64,000 nucleotides of DNA from Roseinatronobacter sp. S2 (GTDB taxonomy: Bacteria; Pseudomonadota; Alphaproteobacteria; Rhodobacterales; Rhodobacteraceae), in NCBI RefSeq assembly GCF_029581395.1, contig NZ_CP121113.1:3096001-3160000 (forward strand), written 5' to 3'. Shown piece after piece: positions 46,035 through 55,599 of this stretch (positions are counted from its first letter, which is position 1; each line of letters begins with the position of its first letter). A program made the translations under genes and the position numbers. The notes below the pieces were generated by a model that had not been told where the DNA came from, made no database searches, and worked only from the letters and a program-made list of their open reading frames with translations.

Positions 46035-46637
46035 CTACCCAAGTTCGTCAGACGCAATCACAGGGAAAAACACCCCGCCCGACCAGATGCCAAACCACTG
46101 CGCGCCTGCATGCATCTCATGGGTGCACAATTCCACCAGCCGGTAAAAGCTTTTGCGGTCAATCAAGGCCTCCAACCCGTCGCGGATCATGACATAGGGC
46201 GCAGGTTCACCAGTATCCCTGTCGCGAATAACGCGAATGGGGTGGTCCGCGCCTGCGGGAGCTTCATCGCCAACATTGGTTATGAACACTATTTCCTGTC
46301 CCTGTCCGGTCCCGTCAATACGGAAATCCACCGCAACAAAGGGCGCGTCATCCACGGTGATTCCCACCTTTTCAACAGGTGTGACCAGGAAATACTTGCC
46401 ATCTTCCAGCTTCAGAATGGTCGAAAACAACCGCACCAAGGCGGGCCTGCCAATGGGTGTGCCCTGATAAAACCACGTCCCGTCCCGCGCAATGCGCATA
46501 TCCAGATCCCCGCAAAAAGGCGGGTTCCACAGATGCACAGGGGGCAAACCTTTGCCTTTTGCGGCGGCTTGTGCCGCCTGCGCCAGCGTATCTGCCGACG
46601 GGGTCACGCTATTTTGTTCATCAGATGTTTTTGTCAT
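46035..46637 (-). CDS. DUF1285 family protein
   Basis: This 200-residue soluble protein has an ATG at 46637 after AGGCGG; a longer frame to 46685 is less likely. The family core shows PVHLWNPPFCGDLDMRIARD, TWFYQGTPIGRPALVRLFST, KYFLVTPVEKVGITVDDAPF, and the C-terminal YRLVELCTHEMHAGAQWFGI. DUF1285 has a known two-domain structure but no established role. It is divergent from the MoxR gene with 75 bp between starts, an arrangement that suggests shared control. Confidence 0.88.
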   Translation of the reverse strand: MTKTSDEQNSVTPSADTLAQAAQAAAKGKGLPPVHLWNPPFCGDLDMRIARDGTWFYQGTPIGRPALVRLFSTILKLEDGKYFLVTPVEKVGITVDDAPFVAVDFRIDGTGQGQEIVFITNVGDEAPAGADHPIRVIRDRDTGEPAPYVMIRDGLEALIDRKSFYRLVELCTHEMHAGAQWFGIWSGGVFFPVIASDELG

Positions 46638-46712
46638 TGGCCGCCTATGCGATATGTCACAATCTGATAGATAGTCGTTTGACACGAAAAATCACCCCGA
46701 AGGAGCGCCCCG

Positions 46713-47720
46713 ATGAGCACTGAAACCGACCTGATCGCCGCGATCGAGGCTTTGGGCGACAAACTGGCACAGGCCCGCGCCAGCATAAACCGCCGCTTCA
46801 TCGGTCAGAAAAACGTCGTTGACCTGACGCTGACCGCCATGCTGTGCGGTGGCCACGGCCTTTTGATTGGCCTGCCCGGTCTGGGCAAAACGCGGCTGGT
46901 AGATACTGTGTCAACCGTCATGGGCCTGAAGGGCAACCGTATTCAGTTTACGCCCGACCTGATGCCTGCGGACATTCTGGGGTCGGAAGTGCTGGACATC
47001 TCTGACGATGGCAAGCGTGCGTTCCGGTTCATCAACGGGCCGATTTTCTGTCAGTTGCTGATGGCAGATGAAATCAACCGCGCCAGCCCGCGCACGCAGG
47101 CTGCGCTGTTGCAGGCCATGCAGGAAGGCGAAGTCACCGTCGCGGGCGCACATCACCGGCTGGAACGCCCGTTCCATGTGCTGGCCACCCAGAACCCGAT
47201 TGAACAAGAAGGCACATATCCCTTGCCCGAAGCGCAGCTGGACCGGTTTTTGGTGCAGATTGATGTCGTCTATCCCGACCGCGACACAGAACGCGACATC
47301 CTGATGGCGACAACCGGTCTTGAAGATAGTGCAGCCCATCAGGTTTTCACTGCGGCTGAATTGCTGGAGGCACAGGCATTGTTGCGCCGCATGCCGGTTG
47401 GTGCAGGTGTGGTGGATGCGATTCTGGATCTGGTCCGCGCCTGCCGCCCGGACGAGCCGGAAGCCCATGAAGCCGCGCGCGACGCTGTCAGTTGGGGACC
47501 GGGGCCGCGCGCGGCGCAGGCGCTTATGCTGACGGTGCGCGCACGCGCGCTGCTGGACGGGCGGCTGGCGCCATCGCTGGAAGATGTCGCAGCCATGGCA
47601 CGGCCCGTGCTATCGCACCGTATGGCTCTTGGTTTTGCCGCACGGGCACGCGGCGAAAACCTTGGCGCGATCATCGACCGTGTCGCCGCCACCGCCACCC
47701 GGATGGAGGACGCTGCTTGA
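46713..47720 (+). CDS. MoxR-family AAA+ ATPase
   Basis: This 335-residue AAA+ chaperone-like ATPase has Walker A in LIGLPGLGKTRLVDTV at about 49-64, Walker B in QLLMADEINRASPRTQAALL, and sensor 1 in HVLATQNPIEQEGTYPLPEA. MoxR proteins act with von Willebrand factor A (VWA) partners in assembly or activation of other proteins. Here the next three genes encode such partners, each overlapping its predecessor by one to four bases. GAAGGAG precedes the ATG. Confidence 0.94.
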   Translation: MSTETDLIAAIEALGDKLAQARASINRRFIGQKNVVDLTLTAMLCGGHGLLIGLPGLGKTRLVDTVSTVMGLKGNRIQFTPDLMPADILGSEVLDISDDGKRAFRFINGPIFCQLLMADEINRASPRTQAALLQAMQEGEVTVAGAHHRLERPFHVLATQNPIEQEGTYPLPEAQLDRFLVQIDVVYPDRDTERDILMATTGLEDSAAHQVFTAAELLEAQALLRRMPVGAGVVDAILDLVRACRPDEPEAHEAARDAVSWGPGPRAAQALMLTVRARALLDGRLAPSLEDVAAMARPVLSHRMALGFAARARGENLGAIIDRVAATATRMEDAA

Positions 47721-48610
47721 CCCAAACAGATGCCGACCTGCAAGCCACCCTTCGCAGCCGCGCAGAAGGGCTTGCCGCCCCCCTGCCCGCGTTGCTGGCG
47801 CAGGCCGAGCAACTGGCAGCCTCGGTCCTGCCGGGCGCGCACGGGCGCAGGCGCGCGGGCACGGGCGATGAATTCTGGCAATACCGGCCTGCAACCGCAT
47901 CAGATTGGGGTGCGCGTATCGACTGGCGGCGCTCGGCGCGGTCAGATGCGCATTTTGTGCGCGAAACTGAATGGCAGGCCGCACAAGCCGTGACGCTATG
48001 GGTTGATCAATCACAGGCCATGGACTTTTCGGGCCACCGGTCGCGCCCGTCAAAAGCCGACCGCGCAAGGGTGCTTGCGCTGGCACTATCCGTGTTGTTG
48101 CTGAAGGGGGGCGAACGTGTGGGCCTGATGCCGGATATGCCACCGCGCGCGGGCCGCGCGCAGCTTGATCCGCTGGCCGCGCGGTTGATGCAACACCATA
48201 GCGCGGAAGATTATGGCACACCGCCTATGTCCGTTTTGCCCGCGCACAGCCAGACTGTGTTTCTGTCCGATTTTCTGGGCGATCAGACTGCGCTGCAAGA
48301 TGCGGTTGGGCGCGCGGCCGATCGGGGCGTGCGCGGGGCGCTGGTGCAAATTCTGGACCCCGCTGAAGAAGAATTCCCCTATCAGGGCCGGTCCATCTTC
48401 ACGTCGATGGGGGGGGGCTTGCGCCATGAAACACTGCGCGCCGCCGATTTGCGCACGCGCTATCGCAACCGTCTGGCGGAACGCAAGGATATGCTGGCAG
48501 ATCTTGCGCGCGCAACCGGATGGCAGATGCTGACCCACCATACCGACCAGCCCCCCGGCCTTGCGCTGATGTGGCTTTGGCAACAGCTTGATGCAAGGCG
48601 GGTGCGCTGA
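47717..48610 (+). CDS. DUF58 (VWA-like) protein
   Basis: This 297-residue protein has a TTG start that overlaps the MoxR stop (TTGA), after GGAGG. The DUF58 core is AGTGDEFWQYRPATASDWGA (about 47-66) and IDWRRSARSDAHFVRETEWQ. The MIDAS-like strand reads LWVDQSQAMDFSG, i.e. DxSxA instead of DxSxS. The C-terminal part, ALMWLWQQLDARRVR, is short. Partner proteins of MoxR commonly contain this domain. It overlaps the next gene by one base. Confidence 0.9.
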   Translation: MTQTDADLQATLRSRAEGLAAPLPALLAQAEQLAASVLPGAHGRRRAGTGDEFWQYRPATASDWGARIDWRRSARSDAHFVRETEWQAAQAVTLWVDQSQAMDFSGHRSRPSKADRARVLALALSVLLLKGGERVGLMPDMPPRAGRAQLDPLAARLMQHHSAEDYGTPPMSVLPAHSQTVFLSDFLGDQTALQDAVGRAADRGVRGALVQILDPAEEEFPYQGRSIFTSMGGGLRHETLRAADLRTRYRNRLAERKDMLADLARATGWQMLTHHTDQPPGLALMWLWQQLDARRVR

Positions 48611-51381
48611 TGTTCACTGTTGGACCAATAGGATTTGCAACCCCCGCCCTGCTGCTGGCCCTGATTGCGCTGCCCCTGCTGTGGTGGCTGCTACGCGCAG
48701 TGCCGCCCGCGCCGGTCATCCGGCGTTTTCCGGGGGTGGCGCTGCTGATCGGGCTGAAGGATGAAACGTCTGAAACAGACCGCACGCCGTGGTGGCTGCT
48801 GGTGCTGCGCGCATTGGCAGTGGCCGCATTGATCATCGCCTTTGCTGGCCCCGTGCTGAACCCCCAACCCGCGCGCGACGGCACTGGGCCGCTGCTGGTC
48901 ATCACCGATGCAAGCTGGGCAAGTGCCCGCGACTGGCCCCAGCGGCAGGCGCGAATACGCGATATTGTGACCGAAGCAGGCCGCACCGACCGCCCTGTCG
49001 CTGTGGTTGCATTGACCGACCTGCCAGCAGGCGAAATTACCTTTCGCACGGCCGATCACTGGCTGGAACGCCTGCCCGCACTTGCCCCTGCCCCCTATGC
49101 GCCCGATGCGGAACGCGTGCAGGAATGGCTTGGGGAACTGACGGGCGGTTTCGACAGTTACTGGCTGTCCGACGGGCTGGACCATCCTTACCGGTCCGCG
49201 GCTTTGGATCTGTTGCAGCGGCGCGGCGCGGTGACTGTCTTTGAAACATCGCGCCCTGTCATGACACTGGCACCGCCGGTTTTGCGTGATGGCGTGGTGC
49301 AGCTTACGGCCTATCGCCCTGCCGGTCTGGCGCAGCAAGACATCCAGATAGCGGCGACTGGCCGCGACCCTGCGGGGATGGAACGGGTGCTGGCCAGCGG
49401 CACGGCCAGCTTTGGCGACGACAGCACCACTGCCGCGCTGGAGCTGACATTGCAGCCGGAACTGCGCAACAGGATTACCCGTTTCCAGATAACGGGTGAA
49501 CGCAGCGCCGGTGCCGTGGCCCTGACAGATGACGCGCTTCAACGCCGCAAGGTTGCCTTGCTGACGGGGCGCGAGGGGCGCGAGGGGCTGGATCTGTTGT
49601 CACCGTTTCTGTATCTGCGCCAAGCGCTTGGTCCGGTGTCGGAACTGATCGAAAGTGCATCCGTCGACGACCTTTTGCTGACCTCTCCTGATGCATTGGT
49701 TCTTGTCGATATTGCGCAATTGTCCGAAGTTGAATCCGCGCAGGTGCTGGATTTCGTCAATGATGGCGGGCTGCTGTTGCGTTTTGCAGGGCCACGTCTG
49801 GCCGCAAGCGATGTGGCGCGCAGCGAAGAAGACCCCTTGTTGCCGGTCCGTCTGCGCATTGGCGGGCGCACGGTCGGCGGCGCCATGAGTTGGGGTGAAC
49901 CGCGCAGCCTGCGCGAGTTTGCACCGGATTCCCCCTTTGCGGGGCTAAGCATTCCGCGTGATGTCACGATCAGCGCGCAGGTGCTGGCCCAACCCGACCC
50001 CGGACTGGGTGAACGCACCATTGCGTCGCTTGCTGATGGCACACCACTGGTCACACGCAAGTTCAGTGGCAGCGGTCAGGTCGTTCTGGTTCACACCACT
50101 GCCAATGCGGACTGGTCCAACCTGCCACTCTCGGGGTTGTTTGTGGACATGCTGGAACGGCTGGCCCTGTCCACCCGCCCCACCACACCTGACGCGCAGG
50201 AACTGGCAGGCATGGACTGGCAGCCCCAGCGCGCCCTTGACGGCTTCGGGCAGGTTCTGGATGCCAGCGCCGCGCCTGTTGTGGCAGGCAGCGCACTTGC
50301 AGACCGTGCCTTCGGGCCAGACCTGCCGCCCGGTGTCTATACCAGCGCGGCTGGCAGTTTTGCACTGAACATAGGCCAGGACGATATGACGCTTGTTCCC
50401 AGCCAATGGCCATCCACACTACCGCTGGAACGCGACAGTGTGGCACAGGAACGTGACCTGAAGGCACTGTTTTTGCTGGCGGGCTTTGGCGCATTAACAC
50501 TCGACATTCTGGCCGCACTTTGGCTCTCGGGCCGGTTGCGGCGCGGACGCGGCGGTGTGACGGCTGCATTTCTGGTCGGGGCATTCATGGCGTTCGGCAT
50601 GCCGCAAGATGCCCGCGCCGACGATGACCGGCTGGCACTGGCGGCGACATCGGATGTGGTTCTGGCACATGTGCTGACGGGCAATTCGCGCATCGATGAT
50701 GTGGCGCAGGCGGGCCTGCGCGGTTTGGGGCGGGTGCTGTACCAGCGGACATCTGTTGAACCGGCCGCCCCCATCGGGGTTGATCTGGAACGCGATGAAC
50801 TGACCTTCTTTCCGTTCATTTACTGGCCCATCACCGAAGATACGCCAATCCCGTCGGACGCGGCCTATACGAAACTGAACCGCTACCTGCGCGGGGGCGG
50901 GATGATCATGTTCGACACGCGCGATGCTGAACTGGCAGGGCTGACACGCACCACCCCCGAAGCGCGCCGCCTGCAAGCCATCGCACGCCCGCTGGACATT
51001 CCGCCGTTGGAACCTGTGCCCGAAGATCATGTGCTGACGCGCACCTTCTATCTGTTGCAGGAATTTCCGGGCCGCCACACCGGCCGCGATGTCTGGGTCG
51101 AAGCCGCACCGCCAGATGCAGAACAGGCCGACGGCATGCCGTTTCGCAACCTCAATGACGGGGTCACACCCGTTATTGTCGGCGGGCATGACTGGGCGTC
51201 CGCATGGGCCGTGGATGAAGGCGGGCAGCCCATGTTCCGCATCGGCATGGGCGTCACGGGCGAACGGCAGCGCGAAATGTCCTATCGGTTCGGGATCAAC
51301 CTGATTACCCATGTGCTGACCGGTAATTACAAATCCGATCAGGTGCATGTGCCCGCCCTGCTGGAAAGGTTGGGACAATGA
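48610..51381 (+). CDS. BatA N-terminal/DUF4159 membrane protein
   Basis: This 923-residue protein begins with a BatA-type double-helix anchor (GFATPALLLALIALPLLWWL and WWLLVLRALAVAALIIAFAG). A VWA-like domain follows (LLVITDASWASARDW, a DxSxA site), then a long region with Ig-like character. A membrane segment at about 620-640 precedes a signal-peptide-like stretch (TAAFLVGAFMAFGMPQDARA, about 648-667). The DUF4159 domain comes after that (ELTFFPFIYWPITEDTPIPS and YLRGGGMIMFDTRD). It looks like a fusion of two exported proteins. It is coupled to its neighbours on both sides. Confidence 0.88.
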   Translation: MFTVGPIGFATPALLLALIALPLLWWLLRAVPPAPVIRRFPGVALLIGLKDETSETDRTPWWLLVLRALAVAALIIAFAGPVLNPQPARDGTGPLLVITDASWASARDWPQRQARIRDIVTEAGRTDRPVAVVALTDLPAGEITFRTADHWLERLPALAPAPYAPDAERVQEWLGELTGGFDSYWLSDGLDHPYRSAALDLLQRRGAVTVFETSRPVMTLAPPVLRDGVVQLTAYRPAGLAQQDIQIAATGRDPAGMERVLASGTASFGDDSTTAALELTLQPELRNRITRFQITGERSAGAVALTDDALQRRKVALLTGREGREGLDLLSPFLYLRQALGPVSELIESASVDDLLLTSPDALVLVDIAQLSEVESAQVLDFVNDGGLLLRFAGPRLAASDVARSEEDPLLPVRLRIGGRTVGGAMSWGEPRSLREFAPDSPFAGLSIPRDVTISAQVLAQPDPGLGERTIASLADGTPLVTRKFSGSGQVVLVHTTANADWSNLPLSGLFVDMLERLALSTRPTTPDAQELAGMDWQPQRALDGFGQVLDASAAPVVAGSALADRAFGPDLPPGVYTSAAGSFALNIGQDDMTLVPSQWPSTLPLERDSVAQERDLKALFLLAGFGALTLDILAALWLSGRLRRGRGGVTAAFLVGAFMAFGMPQDARADDDRLALAATSDVVLAHVLTGNSRIDDVAQAGLRGLGRVLYQRTSVEPAAPIGVDLERDELTFFPFIYWPITEDTPIPSDAAYTKLNRYLRGGGMIMFDTRDAELAGLTRTTPEARRLQAIARPLDIPPLEPVPEDHVLTRTFYLLQEFPGRHTGRDVWVEAAPPDAEQADGMPFRNLNDGVTPVIVGGHDWASAWAVDEGGQPMFRIGMGVTGERQREMSYRFGINLITHVLTGNYKSDQVHVPALLERLGQ

Positions 51382-53450
51382 CAGGCACCCAAGATATCGT
51401 ATTCGCCCCGCTGGTGCCTGTCTTGGCGCTATGGGTTCTGGCAGGGCTGGCGGCGGCAATGGTCGCACTGGCGCTATGGCAGGGGCTGCGCGGCTGGTGG
51501 TTGCGCGGGCTGGCGGCACTGGCGGTTCTGGCCGCACTGGCCAACCCGTCCTTGCAAAACGAAACGCGTGAACCACTCTCCGACATCGCGCTGGTTTTGG
51601 TGGATGACACGGCATCAAACCGGATCGGGGGACGCGACGCGCAGACCGAAGCGGCCCTTGCCCATCTGGAAGGCTCGCTTGCGGATCTGGCAATGGATAC
51701 GCGCATCGTCACCGTCGCAGACGATGCAGGTAACGCTGGCACACAGTTGAACACCGCCTTGGCCGAGGCATTGGCAGACCTGCCGCGCGACCGGCTTGCG
51801 GGGGTTTTCGTGGTATCTGACGGGCAGGTGCATGATGCCGACCTGCCGGTGTCCGTGCCTGCGCCGACCCATCTGCTGAAAACCGGACTGGCCAGTGACT
51901 GGGATCGCAGGCTGATCATTCGCAATGCACCCGCCTTCGCCATTCTGGGCGAACCTGTGACCCTGACCCTGAAGGTCGAAGATCAGGGCGCGGTTCCACC
52001 CGACACGTCGCGTTTTACGACGCTGCGCTATTCCATTGACGGTGCGGAAGAACAATCCGCCATGGTGCCGATTGGCGAAGAGATGGAACTGACCGTCACC
52101 CTTGATCGCGGGGGAATGAATGTTTTGCAGTTCGAACTGGACGAAGCACCGGGGGAACTGACCACCCGCAATAACGCCGCCATTGTCCAGATCAACGGGG
52201 TGCGCGACCGGCTGAGTGTGCTGCTGGTATCGGGTGAACCGAATGCAGGGCAACGCACATGGCGCAACCTGCTGAAATCCGATCCGGCCGTCGATCTGGT
52301 GCATTTCACCATTCTGCGCCCGCCTGACCGCCAGGATGGTGTTCCGGTGGATGAATTGTCGCTGATTGCCTTTCCCACGCGCGAGCTGTTTGTCGAAAAG
52401 ATCGATGAATTTGATCTGATCATCTTTGACCGCTACCGCCGTCGGGGCATCCTGCCCAATGCGTATTTCAGCAATATCGCGCGATATGTGGAAGAAGGCG
52501 GCGCGCTGCTGGTCGTGGGTGGGCCGGAACTGGCAGGGGCCGAATCGATCTGGCGGTCGCCCTTGGGCGATATATTTCCAGCCCGCCCGACAGCGCGCGT
52601 TATTGAACAGGGGTTTCGCCCCCAGATCACGGAACTTGGCCAACGCCACCCCGTGACAGGCGGCTTGCAGGATCAGGCCCCCGCATCCGAGGATGGCAGC
52701 CCTGCTTGGGGACGCTGGTTCCGTCAGATTGAAATGGAGCATGAGCGCGGACAGGTTGTCATGACCGGCGTGAATGACCGCCCGCTGCTGATGCTGGACC
52801 GCGTCGGAAACGGGCGCCTTGCGTTGCTGGCATCGGACCAGACATGGCTTTGGGATCGCGGATTTGAAGGGGGCGGGCCCCAACTGGAATTGCTGCGCAG
52901 GCTTGCACATTGGATGATGGGCGAACCTGAACTTGAAGAAGAAACCCTGACGGCCACATCCGAAGGCAACCGTATCACCATTTTGCGCCGCACCCTGCGC
53001 GACGAGGTGGGAGAAGTGACAATCACGGCCCCCGACGGCACCGAAACCGTCACCCAACTGCGCGAAGACGGGCCGGGCGAATACCGCGCGGAATGGGACG
53101 CGCCCGAAGTGGGGCTGTATCGGCTGTCAGACGGGGAACTGGACACGGTCGTTGCACTTGGCCCCCGCGCCCCGCGCGAGTTTGAAGAAACCATCGCCAC
53201 ATCGGGGCATTTGCGCACGCTGGTCGATTCACAACGTGGCGGCGTGGTTGAACTGGAAGATGGCATGCCCGATCTGCGGCTTGTGCGCGAAGGGCGCACC
53301 GCGGCAGGGCGGAACTGGCTGGGGCTGACCCCGCGCGACGCCTATCTGACAACCGAACTGCGCAGTGCCGCCTTGTTGCCGGGCTGGCTGTGGTTACTGC
53401 TGGCGGCAGGGTTTGCCCTGGGCGCATGGCTGCGCGAGGGGCGCAGGTAG
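51378..53450 (+). CDS. Membrane protein with VWA and glutamine-amidotransferase-like fold
   Basis: This 690-residue protein starts with two helices (VPVLALWVLAGLAAAMVALA and WWLRGLAALAVLAALANPSL). A VWA-like strand IALVLVDDTASNRIGG (DxTxS) follows. The middle contains VRDRLSVLLVSGEPNAGQRTW and FDLIIFDRYRRRGILPNAYF, then YVEEGGALLVVGGPELAG, as in class I glutamine-amidotransferase-like domains of MoxR operons. A C-terminal helix (LLPGWLWLLLAAGFALGAWL) anchors the end. It overlaps the preceding gene (ATGA). It is the last gene of the operon; 212 bp follow before the Mla operon. Confidence 0.85.
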   Translation: MTGTQDIVFAPLVPVLALWVLAGLAAAMVALALWQGLRGWWLRGLAALAVLAALANPSLQNETREPLSDIALVLVDDTASNRIGGRDAQTEAALAHLEGSLADLAMDTRIVTVADDAGNAGTQLNTALAEALADLPRDRLAGVFVVSDGQVHDADLPVSVPAPTHLLKTGLASDWDRRLIIRNAPAFAILGEPVTLTLKVEDQGAVPPDTSRFTTLRYSIDGAEEQSAMVPIGEEMELTVTLDRGGMNVLQFELDEAPGELTTRNNAAIVQINGVRDRLSVLLVSGEPNAGQRTWRNLLKSDPAVDLVHFTILRPPDRQDGVPVDELSLIAFPTRELFVEKIDEFDLIIFDRYRRRGILPNAYFSNIARYVEEGGALLVVGGPELAGAESIWRSPLGDIFPARPTARVIEQGFRPQITELGQRHPVTGGLQDQAPASEDGSPAWGRWFRQIEMEHERGQVVMTGVNDRPLLMLDRVGNGRLALLASDQTWLWDRGFEGGGPQLELLRRLAHWMMGEPELEEETLTATSEGNRITILRRTLRDEVGEVTITAPDGTETVTQLREDGPGEYRAEWDAPEVGLYRLSDGELDTVVALGPRAPREFEETIATSGHLRTLVDSQRGGVVELEDGMPDLRLVREGRTAAGRNWLGLTPRDAYLTTELRSAALLPGWLWLLLAAGFALGAWLREGRR

Positions 53451-53516
53451 CACGCCACGCAAGCGCCCAATACCGTGACCGGGTTTCATGCCCAGCCGCT
53501 TGAAGCCAGATGGTTT

Positions 53517-53545
53517 GTATTGTTGTGCCTAAACAGTCACAATAC
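53517..53545. promoter_or_regulatory. Inverted repeat upstream of the Mla operon
   Basis: GTATTGT and ACAATAC form a 7-bp inverted repeat with a 15-bp centre, about 120 bp before the TTG start of the permease gene. It could be an operator or a weak hairpin. The rest of the 212-bp gap shows no gene. Confidence 0.3.
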
Positions 53546-53662
53546 CCCTGTTGCAGCAATTACCCACGGCCTCGGAGCATGGCCGCCACCGCATACTGAC
53601 GATATACGCTGGACTAATCAGACCAGAGTCTTAGTTCCAGGTTTCCATTAGAGGGCGTCCAT

Positions 53663-54817
53663 TTGACCGAAGTTCAGCCGATTGGTGACAAAGCGCAGAT
53701 CGACAGCGCTGACCCCGATTTCGGGCTGGAACAACACGGCGATATATGGGTTCTGAGTGGCGAATTGACGGTGCGCAGTCTGGGTGCGGCCCTGCCCCGG
53801 CTTATGGCACTGGATGGCACCACACTTGCGCTGGATCTGCGCGGCCTGACACGGTTTGACACCGCAGGGGCATGGGCGTTGTTGCATCTGCGTGACCAAC
53901 GACAATCTGCGGGCCATGATGTGACAGTGCACGCCCAGACCGCAGATCAGGAAGCGCTTATTGCCCGCGTCGAACAGGCCATTCCCGACGCACCGGTAAT
54001 CAGCACTGAACGCCGCAGCATCAATGATGTGCTGGCCGCGATTGGTCAGGGTGTTGTTGGCGTGGGCCGGTTTCTGGCTGAAATTCTGGCCATGCTGGGC
54101 GTATTTCTGGCAAGGCTGGCCTATCTGGCGCGTCATCCGTCACAGTTTCGGTTAACCGCGCTGATCTATCACGCCGATCAGGTGGGATGGCGCGCGGTGC
54201 CCATTGTGTCGCTTATGGCGTTTCTGATCGGGGTTGTGCTGGCCTTTCAGGGGGCGGTGCAGTTGCGCCAGTTCGGGGCGGAAATCTTCGTGGTCGACCT
54301 GATTGCGATTTCCATTTTGCGCGAATTGGGCATTTTGCTGACCGCCATTATTGTGGCGGGGCGCACCGCATCCAGCTTCACTGCGGCCATCGGGTCCATG
54401 AAGATGCGCGAAGAAATCGACGCCATGAACACGCTGGCCATTGATCCCGCCACCGTGCTGTTCGTGCCGCGCATTCTGGCGCTTTTGATCACCTTGCCCA
54501 TTCTGGGGATGGTCGCGAATGTCATGGGGCTGTTTGGCGGCGCGCTGATGTCGTGGATTGAACTGGGCATTTCACCTGCCATGTTCCTGACACGGCTTAT
54601 CGAAGATACCAGCCTTGATCATGTCCTTGTGGGCTTCATCAAAGCGCCGGTATTTGCCATCATCATCGGGGTGATCGGGTGCCATGCCGGCATGCAAGTG
54701 GGCGGGAATGCCGAAAGTCTGGGGCAGCAGACATCATCCGCAGTGGTGCGCGCAATCTTCGCCGTGATCCTGGCAGACGCGCTGTTTTCCGTTTTCTTTG
54801 CGATGATGGGTATCTGA
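53663..54817 (+). CDS. mlaE: STAS-MlaE fusion, lipid-transport ABC permease
   Basis: This 384-residue protein has a TTG start. An N-terminal STAS domain (about 20-115; LALDLRGLTRFDTAGAWALL contains the usual serine-loop region, here Thr-Ala) is fused to an MlaE permease with about five to six helices. The permease hallmark is LAFQGAVQLRQFGAEIFVVD, and GMQVGGNAESLGQQTSSAVV is near the end. In E. coli the STAS subunit MlaB is separate. The system moves phospholipids between inner and outer membranes. It overlaps mlaF by one base. Confidence 0.93.
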   Translation: MTEVQPIGDKAQIDSADPDFGLEQHGDIWVLSGELTVRSLGAALPRLMALDGTTLALDLRGLTRFDTAGAWALLHLRDQRQSAGHDVTVHAQTADQEALIARVEQAIPDAPVISTERRSINDVLAAIGQGVVGVGRFLAEILAMLGVFLARLAYLARHPSQFRLTALIYHADQVGWRAVPIVSLMAFLIGVVLAFQGAVQLRQFGAEIFVVDLIAISILRELGILLTAIIVAGRTASSFTAAIGSMKMREEIDAMNTLAIDPATVLFVPRILALLITLPILGMVANVMGLFGGALMSWIELGISPAMFLTRLIEDTSLDHVLVGFIKAPVFAIIIGVIGCHAGMQVGGNAESLGQQTSSAVVRAIFAVILADALFSVFFAMMGI

Positions 54818-55596
54818 TGAAACAAGATGCCGTCATCCGCCTAAGGGGCTTGTGCAACCAGTTTGGATCAGATGTGGTGCACAACAATCTTGACCTAGAT
54901 GTCTATCGTGGCGAGGTTTTGGGCGTTGTCGGCGGCTCGGGCACCGGCAAATCGGTGCTGCTGCGTTGCATTGCAGGGCTGCGACCGCCGCAGGCAGGCA
55001 GTATCGAGATTTTTGGACGCGACGCCCTGAACTGCACCGAAGCTGAACGCCGCGCCATCGACCAGCGCATGGGCGTCATGTTTCAGGATGGTGCCCTGTT
55101 TTCCAGCCTGACCGTGCGCGAAAATGTGGAAGTGCCGATGCGCACCGTTCCCGGCCTGACTGCCGCCATGCGCCGCGAGCTGGCAGATCTGAAAATCTCC
55201 ATGGCGGGGCTGCCTTATGTTGCGGGTGACAAGTTTCCGTCAGAACTGTCGGGCGGCATGCGCAAGCGCGCAGGTCTGGCACGGGCGCTGGCGCTGGACC
55301 CTGAAATCGTGTTTCTGGATGAACCCACCGCCGGGCTGGACCCGATCGGGGCATCGGCCTTCGACGAGCTCATTAACGGGCTGTCGCAAAGCATGGGCCT
55401 GACAGTGTTTCTGGTCACCCATGATCTGGACACGCTGCACGCCACATGCGGCAGGATTGCCGTGCTGGCCGAAAAGAGGGTGATGTATACGGGCACAATG
55501 TCCGATATGCTGGATGTGGACCACCCATGGGTACATGAATATTTCCACGGTCCACGCGCGCGCGCGGCGCTGGACACGAAAGAAAGGATCGCCTGA
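54817..55596 (+). CDS. mlaF: MlaF-type ABC ATPase
   Basis: This 259-residue ATPase of the lipid transporter has Walker A GVVGGSGTGKSVLLRC (about 42-57), QDGALFSSLTVREN as Q-loop, the signature LSGGMRKRAGLARALAL, and Walker B IVFLDEPTAGLDPIG. The C-terminal extension is that of MlaF, which contacts the STAS subunit. The start is set by the TGATG overlap with mlaE. mlaD follows three bases after the stop. Confidence 0.95.
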   Translation: MKQDAVIRLRGLCNQFGSDVVHNNLDLDVYRGEVLGVVGGSGTGKSVLLRCIAGLRPPQAGSIEIFGRDALNCTEAERRAIDQRMGVMFQDGALFSSLTVRENVEVPMRTVPGLTAAMRRELADLKISMAGLPYVAGDKFPSELSGGMRKRAGLARALALDPEIVFLDEPTAGLDPIGASAFDELINGLSQSMGLTVFLVTHDLDTLHATCGRIAVLAEKRVMYTGTMSDMLDVDHPWVHEYFHGPRARAALDTKERIA

Positions 55597-55599
55597 CGC

